From positions 868,001-932,000 of the forward strand of contig JAGFMI010000010.1 of NCBI GenBank assembly GCA_021030905.1: a stretch of DNA of 64,000 bases. The letters are read 5' to 3'. Of this stretch, positions 46,120 to 57,225 are shown in pieces (the first letter of the stretch is position 1; each line of letters begins with the position of its first letter). The DNA comes from Pyrenula massariospora (Eukaryota; Ascomycota; Eurotiomycetes; Pyrenulales; Pyrenulaceae). The notes under the pieces were generated by a model. That model was given only the letters and a program-made list of their open reading frames with translations. It was not told the DNA's origin and ran no database searches. A program made the translations under genes and the position numbers.

Positions 46120-46906
46120 ATTGACAGATTTGTGTGAAGGTTGGTGTGTGAAGTCTTGTAGTTCTTTGGAAGATACTAGAAGAGTTCGAAAGAATGCTCA
46201 GATATCACGGCCAGATGCGTAAAGGTGCTGTTGATGGTCAGTCCTGATGAGATCGTGGAGTTTGGGGGGTTAGGGAAAAATCTTACTGAGCGACGGAGGA
46301 GAGAAAGAAAAGTTGAGTTGTGTGCGGTCAATTTGTAGGGAGGGCGAGAAGTGGCGGCAGGTTCACCGCGCTGGCCGCTGATTGGCCACGGACTTTCATG
46401 CCCCACTAATCACCAAAACATGAGGCCAACACACGCAAGGCTCCATCACTTACAACGGGTCCGGAAGGCATTCCTACGGCCTCAATGACTCACATTAGTC
46501 GGCTGTGTGATGTCATCCTGCAAAGAGTCAGCAATTCTGCTTCTAAGTAAATAGAGAATGTCACCAAGGCCGAGCGTTGCTATGGAAAAAAGTACGAGCA
46601 TAGGCCTCGATAGCGCCGTGCATGACTGCGCACTCATTCGCTCCATCTAATTATTTCTCGAGCATAAAAGTATACCAGGACGTTGGACGAGTCTTATCTC
46701 CACATGTAGACTCAGACGTGAAGCCTTTGCGCAGCAGGCCATCCATGCAAAAACCACACGGATTCCTCCTCCACCCATCTTCCAACCCGTTTCAGCATGA
46801 TCACTATCCGTACACATGATGAGCCTCCCCAATGATCTAGCTGAATAGTCCCCGGCTGGAATACACATCCCAACTCATACAAATACCGGAAGGGCTTCTT
46901 GTGAAC
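46120..46906. promoter_or_regulatory. tef1 promoter region with CCAAT box
   Basis: Upstream of the strongly expressed tef1 gene. On the minus strand CCAAT at 46381-46385 (in GGCCAATCAGC) lies about 265 bp before the ATG, a common spacing for HAP-complex sites. A second gene's 3' side begins at about 46.9 kb. No other element is recognised. Confidence 0.45.
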
Positions 46907-47157
46907 TCAGCGTGTCCCGTAGTTGATCTCGTCGGTGACCACTTCAGGAAGAAGGACCCATTTAGCGATGCATTTGTTGATACAATAATGAGATAGCGTG
47001 TCTCGATCCAGGCCCTCCTTGTACAGATCATCGACCTTGGCATGCCCATATTGAGTGGCGAGATGCTTTAAGAAACGTCATGGGATGAGTACTTGAATTA
47101 ACAGGAGCCGTTCACACGAGCTAATGTCAGGGTCAATGGACTCCAGACCGCAACCAT
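46907..47157 (-). CDS. Possible small two-exon protein, 66 residues
   Basis: Proposed exons 47116-47157 and 46907-47065 with a 50-bp GTGAAC...AAAG intron in phase 0. The second exon reads HLATQYGHAKVDDLYKEG, then DTLSHYCINKCIAKWVLLPE and VVTDEINYGTR, which has a convincing protein composition and helix pattern, while alternative frames do not. I do not recognise a family. It starts 118 bp after the Rpc11 stop on the same strand, so the first exon lies in likely 3' untranslated sequence of that gene. It could also be the last exon of an unrecognised transcript. Confidence 0.4.
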
Positions 47158-47274
47158 ATCATGGCATTCTCCGTGGAAAGTAATGGCGCAGCTGTAGAAG
47201 ACCTTAAGCTTCAAGTGCACCCGTTGCGTAGCTTGCAAAGCAAGATCAGTGAGTGCTGTCTTCTGGCATTGATC

Positions 47275-47785
47275 TCAGTATTCTCGCCATTGAGTTTTGC
47301 ATTCTGTGCACTATTGAAAGTTAATGATCGAAATCAACGAGCGAATCCCGAAGCCAGACTTACCTTGTAGAAGGTCGTCGGAGGCTCGTCAGCACTCCGA
47401 GTCTGCAGCTGGTACATCCATGCAAGTCTCGATTCGCATTTATCATTATTACATTTGACTGTAGATACATTTCAGCTTATACTTCTCGAACCGTCTCCAA
47501 TGACTTACCATCTACCTCTGGCAGACCTTCGCCTTCCATAGATCCAACAACATCGTCCTTCTGCTTCTGTTTCATATATGTGCGTTCATAGTACGATTCT
47601 GTGAGTATGAATCGATACGGACAAGTCCGGCATTCGAGAGCGTTTTGTCCCAATGAGAATTCATCACTTGGATCGGTACGTGCTATAGTCAGAACGTTAC
47701 TGCAGTTAGGACAGACTGGAGCATGGTATTAGCTTAGCAATCGCCATGCATCAAGGGCAGATGAAGACGGACAGCTTGGAGCCAT
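47275..47785 (-). CDS. rpc11: RNA polymerase III subunit Rpc11 (C11)
   Basis: Four short exons, 47773-47785, 47509-47715, 47364-47458 and 47275-47310 (introns of 57, 50 and 53 bp), give 116 residues. The N-terminal zinc ribbon is MAPSFCPNCSNVL plus ECRTCPYRF (C-x2-C pairs); the C-terminal TFIIS-like ribbon is KCNNDKC, then a conserved RSADEPPTTFYK, then CTECKTQWREY. The RSADE motif carries the acidic pair that stimulates RNA cleavage. C11 enables Pol III transcript cleavage, termination and reinitiation in the nucleus. None of the exons is long enough to stand out as an ORF, so it is easily missed. Confidence 0.92.
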
Positions 47786-48343
47786 CTTTTGCCTCAGTCA
47801 TATGTGATTCGTTTTCCTTCAACGAAACTAAAATATTGCCCGCCTATCTAAAAGGAAAACATGATAGAAAAGAGTAAATCTTGACCTTGAATTGCGCGTC
47901 CAATCAAGGGCGAAGTTCTTGTAGGAAGGTCAAGTGTCTCTGACCCTGCATTGCAAGAGCCAAGCCGAATTTAGCCATAGTGCACAGCCTCCCCAAAGTG
48001 ACGCGGAGCCTTGTCTCAGGACCGCTTCTCTGGACCCAACACGTGCTTACCTCTTCTCAATTATTTTCACGAGCATTACTGAAAGGATTGCCAAAGATCT
48101 TTGGTTCTTTCACCAATTCTAAACCACATTAATACGAGTTTTTTGACACTTCTTATCCGCAACCAAGTTTCACCAACCTTGAGTCTACCTTGACAACCAG
48201 CCATAGCGTACATTGGATTCACACCATAGAGACCTAATCTGTCAAATTCTTGCGTGAATACGCTCTTAAACCTTATTCGCCACAACCTGAGTCTTGTGCG
48301 AGATCTGTTGCCGTGATCAAGTGGACTTCGTTGTCCGCCAAAG
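47786..48343. promoter_or_regulatory. Divergent promoter region of rpc11 and the ankyrin gene
   Basis: 558 bp between outward-facing start codons. No motif could be assigned; short ORFs have no support. Confidence 0.35.
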
Positions 48344-49205
48344 ATGGCTGGAAATGACGAAGAATATGAGGTATGCTCAACGCTAGCAGATGGCATATCT
48401 TCAGGGAGTCGGCTCATGCAAAACAGGGGGCAAGCCCAAAAGAGCAACTCATTGAATCATGTCGTCGCAACAACCCGGACCTTCTCAAAGAAGTCTTGGA
48501 TGATCTCGAGAAGAAAATGAGCAAAGAGGCAATAGGAACATTTTTGAATGAGATCACTGACAATTGGGGCAACCATCTACTGCATATCGCAACTAAGAAT
48601 GGTAGTTGTAAGTCTACTTCTACGCTCAATTGAAATAATCGCATATTGAGCTTTACATCTCACATTCCTCGAACCCAAGTATCCCGATGTCTTAAGCTAC
48701 AACATTCATGTTTTAATAATTTTTTCTGCCGTCGAGACCTACTTCGCACACCACGCAGGCCTATCCTTTGCGATGTAGAAATCCATATGTCCTGAATTAA
48801 TGCTAAGAGAGAAATTTAGGGGCGGCACTCGACGACCTCCTCGATGTCGAGTTTCTTGAATGCGATCCTCTCACCCGTGATGAAAAGCGGACGCCATTGC
48901 ATCTCTGCGTACTGTACGCCAACGACCGAAGCCCCGAGATCGGCCTGGAAATGGCAAAGATGTGTGTCGATGCCGGCGCAGACCCCCGAGTGAAGGATTT
49001 TCAAGGACGCCGAGCCCATCTACTAATCAACCCAAAGCGATCTCCTGAGCTTGTCGAGTTTCTGCGCATGGAGGAGTACAAGATCGAGGAGATGGGCGGT
49101 ATGGGCGAATCTGCACGCGAAAGATTCCGACAGACCCAGGGAGAGGATGATCAAGGCGATTCTGATGGACCAAGTGATGACGAAGGAGGAATGAGAGTTC
49201 CTTAG
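48344..49205 (+). CDS. Small ankyrin-repeat protein (Yar1-like)
   Basis: Exons 48344-48370, 48427-48607 and 48820-49205 (introns of 56 and 212 bp) give 197 residues. Ankyrin-type units are visible: DNWGNHLLHIATKNGSWAAL, DPLTRDEKRTPLHLCVLYA and DAGADPRVKDFQGRRAHLL, with the TPLHLA-like turn and GADP-x-x-KD loop. The C-terminus is acidic (GEDDQGDSDGPSDDE). Size and acidic tail resemble yeast Yar1, a chaperone of ribosomal protein Rps3, but ankyrin repeats diverge fast and the exact orthology is not certain. The second intron is unusually long for this window. Confidence 0.8.
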
Positions 49206-49671
49206 CACATGAGAGTGATTCTGCTGAGGCATGCATTGTAGCGTACGGAGTTGGTTGGCATCCATGGAGCTGGAGATAGACTTTGGAGCTTTGAGCGACA
49301 AAATACAGGACGACTTTTGTAGTATTGTATGAACGGCTCCTCAAGACTCCGGACATAAAACCATTGACGCGGGTCTTGGGACATCTTGGGGCTACAAAAC
49401 CATGGCCAGTGCTGGGGTCTCAGGGCGAAAGGTCCCTAATTTAAGCTAGACCTAATCTAGAAAAATATCAACATACGCGCTTAGAGCTACGAAGATGATC
49501 TTGAAGTACCTAGTCTCTTGATACGCGACTGGAATCATGCATGTATAGCAAAGTACATTGATACATGCTTACCATTCAGACATTTTTATGCAGATATCAT
49601 AGAATTGACCGGTCCAAATGTGTTTTCGACAAGATCCGTAGGGATCCCGGCGGAACCACCTTCTATTCTCC
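49206..49671. other. Intergenic region upstream of the 911-residue orphan
   Basis: No gene seen. An upstream small exon of the following gene cannot be excluded. Confidence 0.4.
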
Positions 49672-52407
49672 ATGCCCCTTCGCCATGGTCAACATGCTCC
49701 GACGAGGCCAGATCCTTTCGCTATATCTAGACCAGCGCCGTGGACGGCTGCAAGGTGTAGCAGAACCCTCCGCCAGCTCACCGCTTTCCTTTCAAAGCTT
49801 GAGAAATGGCGCAAGAATTCTCCCGACAAACCTGTTGAACAGAGAAACAGTGCTCTGAGAGCAGATAGAGCAGAAGTGTTTCAAGGTGAAAAAGGCTTGC
49901 AAAGCTTTCAGAGTGTGACGTCTGTGACTCTGAAGAACAACGGGAATGATCCGGACTGGGTGCCTGCTGAAGCACGAGTCTCAAAAAAGAAGCAGAGGAC
50001 ATACAGAAGTTCAGCACGTCACCATGATGGGCGTGACAGAAAATCCTCCCGCACTTTGGCTAGGCTATTGAAGACTCCGAAACCAAGCAGAATCTGCCAT
50101 CCCGGGGAAATTTCTATCGACACTCCATTGATCGCAGGCACTCAGGAAGCCCAACATGAGCAAAGATCAATGAATGCCGACGGACCTCGAAGGTACAATG
50201 TCTTAAAGCATCGAGCCATCAATAGCTCTTCGTTGGGACTTACGGGCTATGATAGTGTCATTCAACCGCTACCAGCCATCATGTCCTCGTTTCTCGATGC
50301 TACGACAGCCACGACCGTAGTCGGCGCTGGAGTCCGGTCTCTCACATCAATGTGTCAAAGGAAGCTTCCAGATTACATTCTTGAGGAGCAAGAAGCACAC
50401 AACTCGCAGAAGAAGGATGTCTCCGATAACTACGATGTAGCCCCTGCACTTTTTGAGGAATTAGAGGATGCCTTTTCGCCTTCTTCAGGGACCGGCTGGA
50501 GCCCGTTGAGGGAGCTTGTACGAGCTTATGGACTTCGACTTGTCTGCAATGCTATCGAAAATCAACTGCTTCGTATGGAAACGGCGAAACAATTGATCAT
50601 CTTGAGCCATCGGCTTGGGGCGACGGATGCTTTTGAGGCATTCGCAGAAGCTTTACTGAATATTACTCATAGCTATCGAGAATCACAAGCGGGTAATAAG
50701 GCCGACCATACTACTAAAGAGAATCTCCACTTTCTGGTGGACTTGGAAGATTCTGAAGATATTTCAGTTCACTCAGATTTCGACATCCGAAAGCTCCTCA
50801 TCATTGAGAAAATGATAAATTGTCAAAGGTCTGTAGGAGACATTCAACATCTTACTGGCAACGCTTCACTGCTGAGGAGATGCGTGAGTCTTCTGTCCTC
50901 ATCGAAGTCAGCACTTTGGCTTGCCGCTTCTATCATCAAGACAGCGTTTGTGCATTCCTTAGTCCCTGAACGTCAAAATCTAGACCATCACTTAACATTC
51001 CTAAGAGCAAAGAAAGTTGATCTCAATTCACCAGTTTTCTTAGAAACACGGGCTTTCCAAGTCGACGCAGAGGCACCTCCTACCTTGCGGACTCCGGCCT
51101 ATATTACTAAAGAATCAGAGCAGACTCTGAGAAGCCTTTGTATCATTCTCAGTAGTATTGTCCTTACTCAAGCCATGAGTGACGTACCGCAGAAGAACGC
51201 AGTTGTTTCAACTATTATGGAAGTGTTCCAATGTTTTGATGTATGGACACGAAAGAGTATAGAGATTTATTTTGAAAACCGCTCGACAGATAGAACGTCT
51301 GCTATGTATCTGCATATTTCTTATCTCCTGTTAGCAACACGTGATCAAACGAAGTTTGAACGGCCTTCGCAGACGGCTCTTGAGTCTATTATTCGGAGAC
51401 TCCAAACTCGTAAGGGACATTTGGCGTCTTCTGCAAGCCTTTTCTTAGATATATCACTTTGCTGTGGACGCGTCCAACGCGACAATGGATTTGAAGTCCT
51501 GAGAAGACTCACAGACAGCATCCTTTCTCTCAACGATGATCGATGTCCGAACGTTGCTCTGTTCCTTCGGCACGCGGCTTCTAATGCCGCAATGACTTTT
51601 GCTCAGACTCAGAAGCAGGAGACTTACTTCCAATGGGCATCTGCAATACAAACTCGACTTGCTGCATTTGTCTATGACGTTGGCACACAGGAACCACCAA
51701 CGCTGGAACTCCTCCAGGATTGGCAACCATACCACTGGGACTGCAGCATCGAAGAGTGGATCGCAGACACACCGGCACCAGCGCAGGGCAGAACAAGGGA
51801 CCAGCAGCTTCAGGAAACTGACGCGACCCCGCAATCGAGGCAGACCCTAGGTATGGCGCCATTACGTGCGCAGGCGTATACACAAGAGACACCAACACCC
51901 GATCTCCTCACTTTACCAAGCCCACCGGTGACGAGTCCAACGTCTCCGTCTGTATTTTCACCGCGTGGTAGGCTCCTAAAGCGGAAAAGTGATGGAGACA
52001 AGCTTGTCGGCCACGTTGTAAAGCATCGCCGGGGTAGCGCAGCTCTACACAAGGCAGGAAATAGGAGCCACTCTTGTGGAGATGCAGCTGAGCTACAGAA
52101 GAACATCATCAGCGGACATACTACAAGAACTAAAAAGAAACCAAGAGAACGAGCTATGCCAGTGCATCTGGACCATCGCCGTGATAACGACGAAGGACGC
52201 GACGAGCTAGCAGCCACGCCAGCCGCGAAGACGTCAAAGACGGCTCCACGACCGGCATTGACGGCGATTCGAAACGTGCATTCAGGGAAAGGGAGAAAAC
52301 CACGTAGGAGTACTAAGAAAGAGATCGCGGTAGAACAACAAAGGGGCCAGGATGGTGTTTTGCAGACGGCAGGTAGCGGCGAGAGTGAAGATGAACTTGG
52401 ATTTTGA
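49672..52407 (+). CDS. Unknown 911-residue protein, probably nuclear
   Basis: One uninterrupted frame of 2736 bp, ATG at 49672. I recognise no domain. The first 200 residues are basic and polar, residues about 200-680 form a globular, helix-rich part (ELVRAYGLRLVCNAIENQLLR, LWLAASIIKTAFVHSL, MYLHISYLLLATRDQ) and the last 200 are disordered with basic clusters (LLKRKSDGDK, VVKHRRGS, RTKKKPRERA) that look like nuclear localisation signals. The end GESEDELGF is acidic-hydrophobic, like short interaction tails of nuclear proteins. Such length without any intron is unusual in this window. The true start might be further downstream (for example the Met at about 50170). Confidence 0.75.
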   Translation: MPLRHGQHAPTRPDPFAISRPAPWTAARCSRTLRQLTAFLSKLEKWRKNSPDKPVEQRNSALRADRAEVFQGEKGLQSFQSVTSVTLKNNGNDPDWVPAEARVSKKKQRTYRSSARHHDGRDRKSSRTLARLLKTPKPSRICHPGEISIDTPLIAGTQEAQHEQRSMNADGPRRYNVLKHRAINSSSLGLTGYDSVIQPLPAIMSSFLDATTATTVVGAGVRSLTSMCQRKLPDYILEEQEAHNSQKKDVSDNYDVAPALFEELEDAFSPSSGTGWSPLRELVRAYGLRLVCNAIENQLLRMETAKQLIILSHRLGATDAFEAFAEALLNITHSYRESQAGNKADHTTKENLHFLVDLEDSEDISVHSDFDIRKLLIIEKMINCQRSVGDIQHLTGNASLLRRCVSLLSSSKSALWLAASIIKTAFVHSLVPERQNLDHHLTFLRAKKVDLNSPVFLETRAFQVDAEAPPTLRTPAYITKESEQTLRSLCIILSSIVLTQAMSDVPQKNAVVSTIMEVFQCFDVWTRKSIEIYFENRSTDRTSAMYLHISYLLLATRDQTKFERPSQTALESIIRRLQTRKGHLASSASLFLDISLCCGRVQRDNGFEVLRRLTDSILSLNDDRCPNVALFLRHAASNAAMTFAQTQKQETYFQWASAIQTRLAAFVYDVGTQEPPTLELLQDWQPYHWDCSIEEWIADTPAPAQGRTRDQQLQETDATPQSRQTLGMAPLRAQAYTQETPTPDLLTLPSPPVTSPTSPSVFSPRGRLLKRKSDGDKLVGHVVKHRRGSAALHKAGNRSHSCGDAAELQKNIISGHTTRTKKKPRERAMPVHLDHRRDNDEGRDELAATPAAKTSKTAPRPALTAIRNVHSGKGRKPRRSTKKEIAVEQQRGQDGVLQTAGSGESEDELGF

Positions 52408-54281
52408 TAATTCGGAACGGTTCATGGTAATCAGCGGTTGTTTTGGATAACCCAGCTGACGAAGCTTTTGAACCCCTGGATATTGTTGGGTGGCTACTGG
52501 GGTTCAGCAGCATTGATTAGCCTGCGTTGGAAAGACTGGCATTTCGCGGCGTTGAATGGCAATCTTGCGCCATCATTTTTTGCATGATCTCTTCCTATAG
52601 CCTCAATAGCATAAAGTAAGGCTTTGAGCATCGCATGAATCTGGTGGTGGGCTGTGATTTGTGTCAGACTGATATTGTCTCATGAACGGTGGTCTGTGTG
52701 TCTGGAGAAGCGGCCACATATGCCCGGTCATGTGACTTAGATGAAGGGTACCGGTGTACAAATTGTCTCGTCCCTGTCGAGGATGGTCTGTGGACGAGAC
52801 ATGTGGGCGAGACAGTCCGCGGCTCTGGTATATGGGCAACGTTGGATCTTCAACTGCCCAGTGGAGCGCGCCCCGTATGTGGAGGAAGGATGTCGTTGCA
52901 TGCACTTCTCTGCCGTGTCCACAGCTTGTCTAGGCGCCCAGAAATCTCATCGAGAAAGCGTTAAGAATCCAACAATCGGGGGACTCACGGTGCACCGCCG
53001 ACCCTCCTCTACCGCTCTGAAGGGCGCATAAGGTCGATGTGATCCTGTAGACGGCTTGCAGGCTACAGCGAAGTCCACATGAGACACCGCATGGACATCA
53101 CGCCAGTGTGATGGAAAGTCCTCAAGACCAAGCGATATGCATAGGTTATGATTGCTTTCATCATGCATTTTCAACGTAAAGTCACAATCTTGTCGCCATC
53201 ACTTTGTACCGAGAAGCGATCTTGCTGGATCAAAAGGGCATTTCAGCCAAGCATTGGCGCTGGACAGATTCTAGCTGGTGTCGTAGCGTAGATGAAGACC
53301 TGCGCATCTGAGTGCTCAGTGCAGTCTAGTCAGGGACGGCAGTGAACGATTGGCTGGATAGCCCCTGAGTTGAACAGAGCTTGAAACAAAGGCTGTGGAG
53401 CGTTCTAGGGCCAGGCGAGCGAATTAAGCATGCGGAGGACGAGAATTAACCACGCATTAGTGGAGATCTCAAACGCTACCGACGCCCTTCGCCAGCTGGA
53501 CGGCGCAGGGGAACCTGGTTGATTGGGTGCGCCGACCGCCGACCGCCCGACGTCTTTCCCTTCCCGACCTGACCCTGACGCGCACTCTATCAGACGCATT
53601 CCCAATCTGTCTCTCTCCACCACCAAGCCACCGTTCGTACTGTGGGCTAACCTGTCCTCAACTCCAAACACATGGCCCACCCTCGTCCCTCTTTTTCACT
53701 CTCCTTGTCGTCAGTCCGGCCAGGTCGTCGGTTGTCGGGGGTGTTTCGCCGACTTTCAATCTTTTCGTTTTCTTCCCCAGCCGACCTCTCATCCTCTTCT
53801 CCTCCAAGTCTCTGACACACTGCGTGCGGGTTGATCCCTTGCCTTGACCCATACCAGTCTCAGGTGTCGACCACTCATTCATTTCGCTCGCACGAAGCTG
53901 CTGTTTCCACAACTGGAGGTTTCTCGCGCACACGCGTCCGCTCATTCACTGCCATTGAACCCTTTTCGCTGCGTCTGGATGACGCACGTTGCTTCAACCT
54001 CCACCCGATCTGTTTCTGAATAAAACCTCCCTCCGGAATCTTCGAGCGCCTGCCCAGCCCGCTTCGACCTCCGGACCTCATACATTCCTTCTGTACTGTG
54101 CCTGTCAACGGCCGGTCCTTGGCAGAGTCCCCTCCCTTTGAGTCTTGGTAGTTTGGGCTTGGACGAGCGTTGAAGATCTCTGAGGCTTTGCATTAAGAGA
54201 ATTGTCGGCAGCTCTACGCTTTAGACCTTCAAGAACCTGAATTTGTCAACACACGCAGGCACGATTGTTGACTGTATCGAA
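52408..54281. other. Long intergenic region and pyrimidine-rich leader of the ferric reductase gene
   Basis: About 1.9 kb. The left half has no supportable gene on either strand. From about 53500 the plus strand is rich in C and T (for example CTCTTCTCCTCCAAGTCTC), a common trait of promoter-proximal and 5' leader DNA of filamentous ascomycetes, and leads to the start at 54282. Confidence 0.5.
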
Positions 54282-56180
54282 ATGTTCTCTCTTTCCAGAT
54301 CTCTTGGCCTGACGGTCGTTGCCTTTGGCTTTGCCGTTGCCCAGGCGCCTGCAAGTAATTCGACTGGCGGTGCCGGCGGTGGAAAGTCAGCATCAGGAGG
54401 AGGAGAAGGTGGTGGTGGGAGAGAAGGTGGTGCAGAAACAAAGATTCAAAATGGCCTCCTGCATATGTATGGGATAGATCTGTTGATCGCGCTGGTTTCC
54501 TTAGTCGTTGCCCTCACAGTGTACCGAATCATCACAAGCACCTCACGTCATATCCGCATGTTAGCCTGCTTGACAAACAGCACCCAAAGATACTTCGCTA
54601 TACCGCATGAGGTGTGGTCAAAGATCAAGAGAGACATCCTGTACGCTCCAATGTTCCGTGCCCGACACAATCGAGAGTTCAGGCTCTCATCAGCAATCAA
54701 TATGGGCACCTTACCGACTCGCTTTCAATTTTTCCTAATGATGGGGATTCTCGCCATGAATATTACGTTCTGCGTCTACCGTATACCTTTCATGAACCCT
54801 AACGAGACGAGCGTGCTGATGTACCTGCGAAATCGGACAGGGACGATAGCAGTGACCAACTTGATTCCATTGGTGATCATGGCAGATCGAAACAACGGTC
54901 TTATCAAGGCGCTCAACATCAGCTTTGACTCGTTCAACATGTTCCATCGCTTCTTTGGCCGATTGATCGTATTTGAGTCTATCGCACATGTCCTCTGCTG
55001 GATCATCTCCGATGTCAACAAGGGCGGATGGGGTGCTGTTGGTAAAGCCATTAGTCACAGCAGGATGATCATGTCAGGCTTTGTGGGTGCGATTGCTTTC
55101 GCCCTTATCCTTCTCCAATCGCCTTCCCCCATTCGCCACGCCTTTTATGAGATCTTTTTGTATCTACACATCGGGCTTGCTGCTGTGGCTTTTGCCTTTG
55201 TATACATCCATCTTGACGGTCTTCCTCAGCAAGCTCTTCTGTTCGGTACAATCCTTGCGTGGGCTGCTTCCAGGGTCGTCCGAGTAGTCAACCTGATATA
55301 CCGCAATGTGGGGCGAGGTGGTACGAAAGCTACCATCGAACTTCTACCAGGTGAGGCTATGCGCATTACATTCAAGCTCGCGCGATCCTGGAGCTTCAAG
55401 CCCGGCCAGCACATGTATGTCATGATCCCTAGCGTTGGTCTTTGGACCTCTCACCCTTTCACCGTCGCATGGTCCGACGTCGAAACGCCGATTTCCAAAC
55501 TCTCCATTGAACTGGACCCGGAAAAAGGCGCCACCGAATCCCAGATCAGCGACGTCGTCCTCGCTAAACGCCCAACCTACGTCTCCGCCATTATGCGCCG
55601 CCGAACCGGCTTCACCGACCACCTCTACAAGAAGGCCGAGAAAGCAAATGCCTGGAACGGCATGAAACTCACCCTGAACGCCTTCGTCGAAGGCCCTTTC
55701 GGTGTCTCACACCCCATGACCTCGTACGGCACCGTCCTCCTCTTCGCCGGCGGCGTCGGCATCACCCACCAAGTCCCCTACGTCCGCTCCCTCGTCGCGG
55801 GCTACCACAACAGCACCGTCGCGGTGCGCCGCCTCCTCCTCGTCTGGGTCATCCAGTCCCCCGAACACCTCGAGTGGATCCGCCCCTGGATGACGCAGAT
55901 CCTCAACATGGAGAGCCGGCGCGAGGTGCTGCGCATCCAGCTGTTCATCACAAGGCCGCGCAGTGCGAAGGAGGTGCACAGCCCGAGCAGCACGGTGCAG
56001 ATGTTTCCCGGAAGGCCGAGCGTGGAGACGCTGGTGCAGCAGGAGTGCGAGAATGCGGTGGGGTGTATGGGGGTGAGTGTTTGTGGGACGGGGGAGCTGC
56101 AGGATGAGGTGAGGAAGTGTGTGAGGGGGAAGGCGGGGGTGTATAATGTGGAGTATTTTGAGGAGAGCTTTAGCTGGTAG
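54282..56180 (+). CDS. Ferric-reductase-family transmembrane flavocytochrome
   Basis: Single exon, 632 residues from ATG 54282 (the frame is open 13 codons earlier without ATG). A signal peptide (MFSLSRSLGLTVVAFGFAVAQA) and a Gly/Ser-rich linker precede about seven membrane segments. The ferric reductase domain has the heme-ligand histidines in MFHRFFGRL and VFESIAHVL, then LYLHIGLAAVAF and YIHLDGL. FKPGQHMYVMIP and HPFTVAW form the FAD site, and LLFAGGVGITH the NADPH site; CGTGELQDEVR is the last reductase motif. It moves electrons from NADPH across the membrane to Fe3+ or Cu2+ (or, as a NOX-like relative, to O2). It has no EF-hand. Codon use becomes very GC-rich in the last third. Confidence 0.93.
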   Translation: MFSLSRSLGLTVVAFGFAVAQAPASNSTGGAGGGKSASGGGEGGGGREGGAETKIQNGLLHMYGIDLLIALVSLVVALTVYRIITSTSRHIRMLACLTNSTQRYFAIPHEVWSKIKRDILYAPMFRARHNREFRLSSAINMGTLPTRFQFFLMMGILAMNITFCVYRIPFMNPNETSVLMYLRNRTGTIAVTNLIPLVIMADRNNGLIKALNISFDSFNMFHRFFGRLIVFESIAHVLCWIISDVNKGGWGAVGKAISHSRMIMSGFVGAIAFALILLQSPSPIRHAFYEIFLYLHIGLAAVAFAFVYIHLDGLPQQALLFGTILAWAASRVVRVVNLIYRNVGRGGTKATIELLPGEAMRITFKLARSWSFKPGQHMYVMIPSVGLWTSHPFTVAWSDVETPISKLSIELDPEKGATESQISDVVLAKRPTYVSAIMRRRTGFTDHLYKKAEKANAWNGMKLTLNAFVEGPFGVSHPMTSYGTVLLFAGGVGITHQVPYVRSLVAGYHNSTVAVRRLLLVWVIQSPEHLEWIRPWMTQILNMESRREVLRIQLFITRPRSAKEVHSPSSTVQMFPGRPSVETLVQQECENAVGCMGVSVCGTGELQDEVRKCVRGKAGVYNVEYFEESFSW

Positions 56181-57225
56181 ATACCACATGGTTAGGGGAG
56201 GGGGATTTAGGATCTATTTGATGTATCTGGCTGGCTGTGCATGCGGGTGGTCACGCGTGATGTTTGGATACGCCGGGGAGGGGGCTTTCTGGGTTGGGGA
56301 TTTTTCTTGTACATGCATATTGAATACCTTCGCTTCGTTCTCGTTGATTCTTCCCTTTGGCAGAGTTGGATTAGGGCGGTGTGTACAAATAAATAGATGG
56401 GGAGGGACTCAGCCAGGTTTCTGGAATGCATTGAACGGAAGACAGACAGACAGGATAGACGGAATGGAGATGGAGATGGACTTGTGTATGTGTGAATAAA
56501 ATAGAGGATTTGATTATCTTATGGGACACTTCTGACTTCGGAATTCTTGCTTGCTGTTATGTATTTGTGAAGGGTGCTATTGTGGCTCGAGAGTGGTTGG
56601 TGCGGAGAATCCGTTATATTTCCTGACGGTATCAATGGCCTGACCGATTACTCCAAGGGCGGGCCTTTACGCTCCTCTTCATCTATTCATTCCTCCACAT
56701 TCCTCCTCTGAGTACTTCTCCCTTTGATTTATCTAGGTGAAGATCAATTCTCCAACTACCCAATGTATTCTACGTGATCCAATCTACCCTAGACTGGGAG
56801 AAAACCCTGTCTTGGAATGGGGATGCTTGCAACTAGGCGATTTCACAATATCCCCCAGTCTAACATCGGTCTTGTGAGGATTCGGAACCGATGGGTTCCC
56901 CTTTCTCGTTGCCGGGCCGCTTGACGATGTTATATTGAACTGCTCGTCCACTGCCTGCATTTCGCTGTCTCTTGCAAAAAACCCGTCAGGGGCATGGCGT
57001 CGGCATGGGCAAGACGGAGTAGAGCTCTGAAATTTGGCATGCCTGTGTATATATCATCTAGATGTGTGGTCGTACCACGTTTTCACCGTGGAGAGAAGTT
57101 GGCTTCACATGTGGGATCTACGTGATAAGAACATCGCACCAAAATGAAGAAATACCAATGACTCTGGAAACCCTCTAGCTTCTCCTATCCCATTCCCCCC
57201 CCCCGCCCCCGGGCTCCTCCGTCAC
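56181..57225. other. Intergenic region between convergent genes
   Basis: 3' sides of the ferric reductase and CYP505 genes. A C-rich run lies at 57196-57215. No gene is seen. Confidence 0.45.
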
